Positions 51,366 to 58,130 of a stretch of DNA of 64,000 bases are shown piece by piece; within the stretch, counting starts at the first letter, position 1; each line of letters starts with the position of its first letter. Origin of the DNA: Bosea vaviloviae. GTDB lineage: Bacteria; Pseudomonadota; Alphaproteobacteria; Rhizobiales; Beijerinckiaceae. A model generated the notes under the pieces. That model was not told the DNA's origin. It was given only the letters and a program-made list of their open reading frames with translations, and ran no database searches. The stretch lies in the NCBI RefSeq assembly GCF_001741865.1, contig NZ_CP017147.1:124001-188000 (forward strand), in the 5' to 3' direction. Made by a program: the position numbers and the translations under genes.

Positions 51366-52316
51366 TCAACGCTGCGATCGCGCCCGTTCGCTCATGGCCA
51401 GAAAGCCTGCCCCCAGCATCGCGAGGCGACAGACGGTCCTGGCTCCAAGGTCGCCGAGATCGTGCTGAGGGGCGAACTCGACGAGGTTGAAGCCGATGAT
51501 CGGCGCGCGGGCGGCGACGCCGTGCAGAAGTTCGACGATATCGCCATAACCCAGCCCGCCCGGAGTTCGGCCGACGACGCCGGGGATCACCGTGGGGTCC
51601 AGCCCATCGACATCGCAACACACCACGACCGGCTGGCCTTCCGGCACCTGTTCGACGGCATAGCTGAGCCCTCTGGCGCGCAGCATGCGCATATCGACCA
51701 GTCGCGCTCCCGCCGCGACGGCATCTGCCACATCCGATTCCCGGGCGCTGCCGATCCCCCGGGCACCGACCTGAACGATCGCTCCGACACCCGCCATTTC
51801 GGAAGCCCGCCGCATCGTGCTCGAGAGCCCGAAGCGCTCGCCCTCCACCTCGTTGCGCCAGTCGATATGCGCATCGATCTGCAGCAGCGTGATCTTGCCA
51901 CGAGCGGCGAAGGCCTTCAGCGCGGGGATCTGGACGCTGTCGTCGCCGCCCAGCAGAAGGGGCCGCGCGCCACGAGCCAGCAGCGTCGCAAAGGCCGCCT
52001 CGATCCTCGCGCGATTGCTGCTGAAATCGGTTTCATCGAAGGCGAGATCGCCGCAATCAACCAGAACCATGTCGGGCGTCATCAGCGGCGCCCCCAGATC
52101 GAAATCGTAATGCGTCCGGCGGGCGGCATGATGCGCGCTCGCTGCCCGGATCGCCGTCGGCGCGCCCGCGCAATAGGCGCCGCTCATGGCGTAGGGCGTC
52201 GCACCGGGAAGGCCGATCACCGCGATCGCGCCTCGCGGCACGGCATCGATGGCGACGGCCTCACAATCGAGGAAAGTCGGCCTCTGGGCGGGCGGAACAG
52301 GCGTATCGGTTGGCAA
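51366..52316 (-). CDS. Ureohydrolase (agmatinase/arginase family) with variant metal site
   Basis: The 316-residue protein has the arginase fold. The three metal motifs are LGGDDSV (residues 122-128), QIDAHIDWR (DAHxD at 148-152) and CDVDGLDPTVIPG (DxDxxDP). In the first motif the usual His (GGDHS) is Asp126; Asp can still hold manganese but this marks a divergent branch. Substrate could be agmatine, a guanidino acid or formimino compound. No linked pathway genes are evident. Confidence 0.85.
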   Translation of the reverse strand: MPTDTPVPPAQRPTFLDCEAVAIDAVPRGAIAVIGLPGATPYAMSGAYCAGAPTAIRAASAHHAARRTHYDFDLGAPLMTPDMVLVDCGDLAFDETDFSSNRARIEAAFATLLARGARPLLLGGDDSVQIPALKAFAARGKITLLQIDAHIDWRNEVEGERFGLSSTMRRASEMAGVGAIVQVGARGIGSARESDVADAVAAGARLVDMRMLRARGLSYAVEQVPEGQPVVVCCDVDGLDPTVIPGVVGRTPGGLGYGDIVELLHGVAARAPIIGFNLVEFAPQHDLGDLGARTVCRLAMLGAGFLAMSERARSQR

Positions 52317-52432
52317 TGAAGCGGGACCGTCATCGGGGTTGAGGCTTTTGACTATGCCGCGCTGGCTGGCACTGCGGCAAGCGCGGACGCCCGCGAGAAG
52401 CCAGCGGGTTCAAGCCAAGGACGCCCTCGGGC

Positions 52433-53254
52433 TCAGGCCGGCACGAGCCGATAGCTGTCTGCAACCACCTCCACCCGTTGGAAGCCGGTTATATGCCCTC
52501 CCGAGACGATCCAACCGTCCCGGGCCGCCTCCTTCAGGATGATGTGGCGGCTGCGCGCGGCCGCCGCCGGGTCGAGGTCGTAGACGAGCCCGACATCCGG
52601 GTCGCCGGGCTGGAGATCCTCGACATGCACGAGATCGCCCCAGAGCAACAGGCTGTGTTGCGCATCCTGCACGATGAAGCCGGTATGGCCGGGCGTGTGC
52701 CCCGGCAAGCTGCGCGCGGCGATGCCCGGCAGGATCTCGCCTTCGCCGAAGCTGCGGATGCGGCCGCCATAGAGGCTTTGCAGTTTCGCTGCGATCACGA
52801 AGCCGCTCCGCCGCGACGCCGGCAGCGCTTCACGCGCCTGCTCGTCGGTGAAGAAGGCGAGCTCGACCTGCGGAACCCAGATCTCGGCTTGTGGGAAATA
52901 GGGGGTCTCACCGTCGAAGAGTCCAAGCGCGTGATCGCCATGGAGATGGCTGATCAGGATGCGCTGGACCTGGTCCGGCGTTACGCCCGCAGCCGTGAGC
53001 GCGGCGCGGGCATGGCCGAAGGCATCGCCCCAGGAAGGGCCTGTCCCGGCATCGACGAGAGTGATCCCCGTATCGTCGCGCAGCAGGAAGCAGTTCACAT
53101 CGACGCTGATCGCGGATTTGCTCCAGCCTGCGAGAGCCCGCTTTCGCGCCTCGTCGCCTCCCGCATGGATCAGGACATCCGCCGGGGCCTGGAAAACGCC
53201 ATCGTGCAGGATGGTGATGTCGTAGCGCCCGAAACGCCGTGACGACTGGTTCAT
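52433..53254 (-). CDS. MBL-fold metallo-hydrolase (lactonase-like)
   Basis: The 273-residue protein has an intact zinc motif SHLHGDHALG, with PGHTPGHTGF, the bridging Asp in LLLWGDLVH and a C-terminal SGGHITGF. The pattern NCFLLRDDTGITLVDAGTGPSWG is common to AHL-lactonase-like and related exported or cytoplasmic hydrolases. The leader is short and not a clear signal. Unlike the MBL-like protein at 26952, this one has all ligands. Confidence 0.87.
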   Translation of the reverse strand: MNQSSRRFGRYDITILHDGVFQAPADVLIHAGGDEARKRALAGWSKSAISVDVNCFLLRDDTGITLVDAGTGPSWGDAFGHARAALTAAGVTPDQVQRILISHLHGDHALGLFDGETPYFPQAEIWVPQVELAFFTDEQAREALPASRRSGFVIAAKLQSLYGGRIRSFGEGEILPGIAARSLPGHTPGHTGFIVQDAQHSLLLWGDLVHVEDLQPGDPDVGLVYDLDPAAAARSRHIILKEAARDGWIVSGGHITGFQRVEVVADSYRLVPA

Positions 53255-53271
53255 GTCGAAAAACCTTCGAT

Positions 53272-53332
53272 TAGAGCGTTCTCGAGCGAAGTGGCTACCG
53301 GTTCGCTCGAAAACGCATCAAAACTGCTCTAG
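53272..53332. repeat. Repeat of the AGAGC-TTCTCGAGCGAAGTGG family, short form
   Basis: TAGAGCGTTCTCGAGCGAAG and TGGCTACCGGTTCGCTCGAA are followed by AACGCATCAAAACTGCTCTA. It lacks the second hairpin of the copies at 36766 and 42768. Confidence 0.82.
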
Positions 53333-53341
53333 TTAGCCCGC

Positions 53342-54478
53342 TCAGCGAATCGCGGCGATGAGGCGGTCGACGAAGCCGTCGAGCGCGGTCTTGTCGATCC
53401 AGCGCAGCACCGCGACGAGATCCTGCGCCGGGTCGAGCCAGATCGCGTTGACGCCTGCCCCAAGTGCGAAGACCGCCGTCGCCGGCACGCCCGGCTTTGC
53501 CGCCGCGCCCCGGTTCAGCCACCAGAGATAGCCGTAATTGGCGAGCGTCGGCGAGGGTGTGAGCATCGCGTCGATCCAGGCCGGCGACAGCAGTTCGCGG
53601 CCGCCCCATACCCCGCCGCGCGCCACCAGCAGGCCGACCCGGGCATGGTCGCGTGCACCGATGAAGAGGCCGCCGCCCCAATGGCCACCGCCCGGCACGG
53701 ACTGGACCCGGCGCCCGTCGATCTCGACGAAGGCGTTGTCATAGCCCTGCCAGCGCCAGTCCTGCGAGGCCCCGATCGGGTCCATGATGCGCTCGCGCAG
53801 CACCTCCGGCAGCGGCCGGCGGAAGCGCTGCAGCAGGCAATAGGCCAGCAGATTGACCCTGACGTCATTGTATTCGTAATAGCTGCCGGGCGGCTGGAGC
53901 AGGCGCTTCTCGCCCTTGCGGCTGTTGTCGGCGCCGGGCCCGATCTGGCGGTTATGGTCGACCTGATCGGATTTGCCAAAGATCTCGCCCTGCCACTCGC
54001 TCGATTGCTGCAGCAGATGGCGCCAGGTGATCGCGCGGTTATGGGCACTCTCGAACCAGGGGCCAGCGACGGTCTTCGCCACCGGCTCATCGACATCGCT
54101 GATCAGGCCGTCGGAAGCCGCAAGCCCCGCCAGGATGGCGATGTAGCTCTTGGCGATGGAGAAGGTCATGTCGGTGCGGGCCGTGTCGCCCCATTCGGCC
54201 ACGATGCGGCCGCCCTTGACGATCAGCCCGGCCGGCCCGCCGCGCTCACGGACGGGACCGACGATCTCGCTCCAGGGTCCGCTCTCGTCCCATTCGACCA
54301 GGCCGACATAGCGCCCATCGGGATAATACAGGCTGCGCGGCCAGGAGCTTTCATGCGCCTTAGCGAAATCGACGGCAGTCGCGAGCCCGGCAGCGTCGAA
54401 ACCTGCCTGTGCCGGCGAAAGGGTGTCCCAGGCATCGCCATCCGACGATGGCGCATAGCTTTCTGTCGATATCGTCAC
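53342..54478 (-). CDS. Serine hydrolase, class C beta-lactamase-like
   Basis: The beta-lactamase/transpeptidase-like fold shows the catalytic SxxK in FSIAKSYIAILAGLAAS and the YxN-like motif in SYYEYNDVRVNLLAY; GGGHWGGGLFIGARDHARVG follows in the third-motif region. I placed the start at GTG 54478 (378 residues); the frame is open to 54607 but that extension is Arg-rich and overlaps the divergent regulator's promoter. It is probably cytoplasmic and likely an esterase or peptidase rather than a resistance enzyme. Confidence 0.78.
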   Translation of the reverse strand: MTISTESYAPSSDGDAWDTLSPAQAGFDAAGLATAVDFAKAHESSWPRSLYYPDGRYVGLVEWDESGPWSEIVGPVRERGGPAGLIVKGGRIVAEWGDTARTDMTFSIAKSYIAILAGLAASDGLISDVDEPVAKTVAGPWFESAHNRAITWRHLLQQSSEWQGEIFGKSDQVDHNRQIGPGADNSRKGEKRLLQPPGSYYEYNDVRVNLLAYCLLQRFRRPLPEVLRERIMDPIGASQDWRWQGYDNAFVEIDGRRVQSVPGGGHWGGGLFIGARDHARVGLLVARGGVWGGRELLSPAWIDAMLTPSPTLANYGYLWWLNRGAAAKPGVPATAVFALGAGVNAIWLDPAQDLVAVLRWIDKTALDGFVDRLIAAIR

Positions 54479-54621
54479 CTGGCGGATGCTCCGGAATCTA
54501 CGGCGTCGCGGGGCTACGATCTTTATGGAGCGCCGGCGGCAGCCACAAGCGCCGCCGCCGGTTGACCCGGCCCCTGGGACCGCCTCGATAAGCATGGCTG
54601 TCAGCAACAGCGAGGTGATTC

Positions 54622-55665
54622 GTGAGCGCTTCCGCCCCCTTCCTCTCCGCCTCCGAAGCCGCCGGGCAGCTCGGCGTCTCGACCAAGGCTCTGCGGCTTT
54701 ACGAGCAGCGCGGCCTGGTCACTCCCGCCCGCAGCGCCGCCGGCTGGCGGGCCTATGGCCCCGACCAGATGGCCCGCGCCAACGAGATCGCGGCCCTGCG
54801 CCGGCTCGGCCTCAGCCTCGCCCAAGTGGCGCGGGTGCTGGGCGGCGATCCGCGAGGCCTGGAACCGACGCTCGCCGCGCATCAGGCAACGCTCGAAGAC
54901 CGGATCCGCCAGCTCGCTGGGGCGATCGAGAGGGTCCAAGAGCTGCGCGGCGACCTCGCCCAGGGCAAGGCCCCGGCCGCCGGAGAGCTCGCCTGCCTGC
55001 TGGGGCCGGCTCGCGAGCTCAGCGTCGCCTTCGCTCTACCCTGGCCCTGGGGCGGCGAGCGCTTCGAATTGCGCGACATCCGGCCGCTGAACTACATCAT
55101 CGGGCCGTTGGGCAGCGGCAAGACGCGATTGGCCCTGCGCCTGGCCGAGACTTTGCCCAGTGCCGCCTTCCTCGGCCTGGATCGCTTGGCCGATGGCGGC
55201 GCGGCGGCCCGCGCCCGGCTGGACGCCGACCCCGCCCTCAAGGCGCGGGTCGAGCAGGCCCTGGCCTGGCTCACTGAGGATGGCGCTCTGCTCTCGGACG
55301 CGCTCATCGCCCTGCTCGCCGGACTGGAAGCCGAAGGCCCCGCCATCCTGGTCGTCGATATGATCGAGCAGGGGCTGGACCAGGCCACGCAGGAGGCCGT
55401 AAGCGCCCATCTGCGCCGCCGTGGCCCGAGCGGGAAGCCGCTCTTCCTGCTCACGCGCTCCTGCGCGATCCTGGATCTCGCCGCCATCGGCGCCGACGAG
55501 GCAATCATTCTCTGCCCCGCCAATCACAGCCCGCCGAGCCGCGTCGCCCCCTATCCCGGCGCCCCAGGCTTTGAGGCCGTCGCGACCTGCCTGGCCTCGC
55601 CCGAGGTGCGGGCGCGGACGGAGGGCGTCATCGCCTGGCGGCCGCAGATGGCGTGCTTTCGCTGA
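54622..55665 (+). CDS. MerR-type regulator fused to a P-loop ATPase-like domain
   Basis: GTG 54622 follows GAGGTGATTC and opens a 347-residue frame. Residues 8-75 are a MerR winged helix (LSASEAAGQLGVSTKALRLYEQRGLV...GWRAYG). Residues 80-115 form a coiled coil as in MerR dimers. From about residue 135 comes a P-loop domain: Walker A GPLGSGKT (161-168), Walker B-like ILVVDM followed by IEQGLD (241-253), and PLFLLTRSCAILDL. The ABC signature LSGGQ is absent. Usual MerR regulators end in a small effector domain, so this fusion is unusual. Confidence 0.85.
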   Translation: MSASAPFLSASEAAGQLGVSTKALRLYEQRGLVTPARSAAGWRAYGPDQMARANEIAALRRLGLSLAQVARVLGGDPRGLEPTLAAHQATLEDRIRQLAGAIERVQELRGDLAQGKAPAAGELACLLGPARELSVAFALPWPWGGERFELRDIRPLNYIIGPLGSGKTRLALRLAETLPSAAFLGLDRLADGGAAARARLDADPALKARVEQALAWLTEDGALLSDALIALLAGLEAEGPAILVVDMIEQGLDQATQEAVSAHLRRRGPSGKPLFLLTRSCAILDLAAIGADEAIILCPANHSPPSRVAPYPGAPGFEAVATCLASPEVRARTEGVIAWRPQMACFR

Positions 55666-55717
55666 AGGCCCCGGCGAGACGGCTTACAAATCCAGGCTCG
55701 CTTGCCCACGACAACGA

Positions 55718-56926
55718 TTATGCAACCGCCGGCCGGGCACGCGGCAGGAACATGGCGAGCAGCCCGACAGCCGGCAGCCAGGCGCAGAGCCCGAACACCC
55801 TGACGATGCCGATCTGGTCCGCGAGCGCGCCGATCCCCGCCGCAGCGATGCCGCCCAGGCCGAAGGAGAGGCCGTAGAACAGCCCGCCGACGAGGCCGAT
55901 GCGGTGCGGCACGAGGTCGATCGCATAGATCAGGATCGCCGAGAAAGCGCTCGCCATGATGAAGCTGATGACGACGCTGAGCGCGCCTGTCCAGAACAGA
56001 TCGGCATAGGGCAGCATCAGCGCGAAGGGCAGCGAGCCCAGGATCGAGAGCCAGATCACGCGGTAGCGGCCGATCCTGTCGCCGATCATGCCGCCGACGA
56101 TCACGCCGAGCGCGCCGACGACGAGATAGAGGAACAGCATGATCTGCGAGAGCTGAATCTCGATGCCGAAGCGCTCGATCAGGTAGAAGGTGTAATAGGA
56201 GCTGAAAGCCGAGGTGTAGCCGTTCTTCGACATCAGCAGCACGATCAGCATCGTCATCGCCAGGATGACCTTCGCCTTCGGCAGGCCGTGGCTGGCGATC
56301 TCCTCGACATGGTCCTTGGACGATGTCTGGTCGCGGCGCAGCGCCGCATAGCGCGCGCCGAGCCAGCCCATCACCAGCATGGCGACGAGCACCACACCGG
56401 AGAACCAGGACAGGCTTTCCTGCCCGCGCGGCACCACGATGGCTGCGGCCAGCAGCGGGCCGGTTGCATAGCCGATATGGCCGCCGACCTGGAACACGCC
56501 CTGCGCCAGCCCCTGCCGGCCGGCCGCCGCATGGCGCGCCATGCGCGTCGCCTCAGGGTGGAACACGGCGGATCCCAGCCCGATCAGCGCAGCCCCGACC
56601 AGCACGACCGCATAGCTATGCGCATGGGAGAGTAGCAGCAGCCCGGCCAGCGTCCCGCACATGCCGGCGACCATCGCGTAGGGCCAGGGTTTGCGGTCGG
56701 TGACGTAGCCGAGCAGCGGCTGCAGCAGCGACGACGTCACCTGGAAGGCCAGCGTGATGAAGCCGATCTGGAGGAAGTCGAGCCGGTAGGTCTCCTTGAT
56801 CAGCGGATACAGCGCCGGGATCATCGACTGCACGAGGTCGTTCAGCAGATGGGCCAGACTCAGCGCCAGCAGCACCGGGATCAACGGGCGCCGCGGAGCA
56901 GCAGTGGGCATCGGGATTGTGGTCAT
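55718..56926 (-). CDS. MFS transporter, fosmidomycin-resistance (Fsr) type
   Basis: ATG 56926 (MTTIPMPTAAPRRPLIPVLLALSLAHLLNDLVQSMIPALYPLIKETY) gives 402 residues. Twelve helices and motifs FQVTSSLLQPLLGYVTDRKP, GLGSAVFHPEATRMARH, SLSWFSG and MLFLYLVVGALGVIVGGMIGDRIG match Fsr-type pumps. It is a paralogue of the pump at 36936. No regulator is directly divergent; the MerR-ATPase gene converges on it. Confidence 0.88.
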   Translation of the reverse strand: MTTIPMPTAAPRRPLIPVLLALSLAHLLNDLVQSMIPALYPLIKETYRLDFLQIGFITLAFQVTSSLLQPLLGYVTDRKPWPYAMVAGMCGTLAGLLLLSHAHSYAVVLVGAALIGLGSAVFHPEATRMARHAAAGRQGLAQGVFQVGGHIGYATGPLLAAAIVVPRGQESLSWFSGVVLVAMLVMGWLGARYAALRRDQTSSKDHVEEIASHGLPKAKVILAMTMLIVLLMSKNGYTSAFSSYYTFYLIERFGIEIQLSQIMLFLYLVVGALGVIVGGMIGDRIGRYRVIWLSILGSLPFALMLPYADLFWTGALSVVISFIMASAFSAILIYAIDLVPHRIGLVGGLFYGLSFGLGGIAAAGIGALADQIGIVRVFGLCAWLPAVGLLAMFLPRARPAVA

Positions 56927-57150
56927 GACCGACGCATGATCCCGCGCAGGCGCGCGGTCAACATTCCAGCGCGGCGCTCGGAGCATGGCGCCTATCGCGC
57001 CCAGGCCGTGCTGCGGTGCAAGAAAGCCGCCTTCGGCAGGCCCCCATCAGCCTTTGCCACCCATCGGCATTTGCCGCCGAAGCTGATATCGCGGGCGCAA
57101 GATCCCTTCGATCCGCAGCCATATCCTGCCGAGCCATAACCTTCCCAACC

Positions 57151-58005
57151 ATGTCCTCCCGCAGCGCCACCCTCATCGGCTTCATCGCCATCCTGCTCTG
57201 GTCGACGCTGGCGCTGTTCGCCGCCATGTCCGGCCGGGTGCCGCCGTTCCAGCTCGTCGGCATGACCTTCGTCATCGGCGGGCTGCTGATCCTCGCTATT
57301 GCTACCGTGCGCGGAGAGTTGCGCCGCGTCATGCCAACCCCGGCCTCCTTCGCGCTCGGGCTCTACGGCCCCTTCGGCGACACGGCGCTCTATTACGCCG
57401 CGATGAAGACCGCGCCGGCGGCTGAGGCCAACCTGATCCATTATCTCTGGCCGCTGCTGATCGTGCTGTTCGCCGCCCTTCTGCCGGGCGCTCGCTTGAA
57501 GCCCCGCCACCTCATCGGCGCGCTGATCGGCCTCGCGGCAACCGCATTATTGATCTCGGGCGGCCTCGGCACCGGCGGCGGCATCTCGCTCGGCCATGGC
57601 CTGGCGGCGCTCGGCGCTTTCGTCTGGGCGAGCTATTCCGTGATCTCGCGCCGGTTCAGTACCGTGCCCTCCGAGAGCCTCAGCGTCACCATGCTCGGCT
57701 GCGCGATCCCCGCCTTCGCCTGCCATTTCGCCTTCGAGACGACCCTGTGGTCGCTGACCTCAGTCGAATGGGGCGGCGTGCTCGGGCTCGGCCTCGGCGC
57801 GATCGGGCTTGCCTTCGTCGTCTGGGACATCGGCATGAAGAAGGGCGACGTCGCCCTGCTCGGCGTCGCCTCCTACGCCGCCCCGGTGCTCTCGACGATC
57901 ATCCTGGTGATCGCCGGCTATGCGCCCGCAAGCTGGCTCTTGGCGGTGTCCTGCCTGCTGATCGTGGTCGGAGCGCTGGTGGCAAGCTGGGAACGGCGCC
58001 CATGA
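57151..58005 (+). CDS. DMT-superfamily (EamA) exporter, YddG-like
   Basis: ATG 57151 gives 284 residues with ten helices. GFIAILLWSTLALFAAMSGRVPPFQLVGMTF, NLIHYLWPLLIVLFAALLPG and FVWDIGMKKGDVALLGVASYAAPVLSTIIL match the YddG-type aromatic amino acid exporter branch. The chain is otherwise standard. A 107-bp palindrome begins three bases after its stop. Confidence 0.87.
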   Translation: MSSRSATLIGFIAILLWSTLALFAAMSGRVPPFQLVGMTFVIGGLLILAIATVRGELRRVMPTPASFALGLYGPFGDTALYYAAMKTAPAAEANLIHYLWPLLIVLFAALLPGARLKPRHLIGALIGLAATALLISGGLGTGGGISLGHGLAALGAFVWASYSVISRRFSTVPSESLSVTMLGCAIPAFACHFAFETTLWSLTSVEWGGVLGLGLGAIGLAFVVWDIGMKKGDVALLGVASYAAPVLSTIILVIAGYAPASWLLAVSCLLIVVGALVASWERRP

Positions 58006-58007
58006 GA

Positions 58008-58114
58008 GAAGCGCGGGGAACCTCTCACTGAACTCGGGCCTGCCCGAGTTCAGCACTCAAAGTGTCGAAGTCGGGTAGACCCGACTTCGATGCAGGAGAG
58101 GTTCCCCGCGCTTC
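58008..58114. repeat. 107-bp compound palindrome with three internal hairpins
   Basis: The outer arms GAAGCGCGGGGAACCTCTC (58008-58026) and their exact inverse complement (58096-58114) enclose three hairpins: CTGAACTCGGGC with GCCCGAGTTCAG (58028-58053), CACT-CAA-AGTG (58054-58064) and TCGAAGTCGGGT with ACCCGACTTCGA (58065-58090). It lies between convergent genes and looks like a RIME-type (Rhizobium intergenic mosaic element) insertion of the usual 106-109-bp size. It could serve as a two-way terminator. Confidence 0.92.
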
Positions 58115-58130
58115 ACGATTCGGGAAGAGC

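Noticed and set aside
53342..54607. Longer serine hydrolase start at 54607
   Set aside because: The extra 43 residues are Arg/Gly-rich, have no homology-like features and overlap the divergent promoter.
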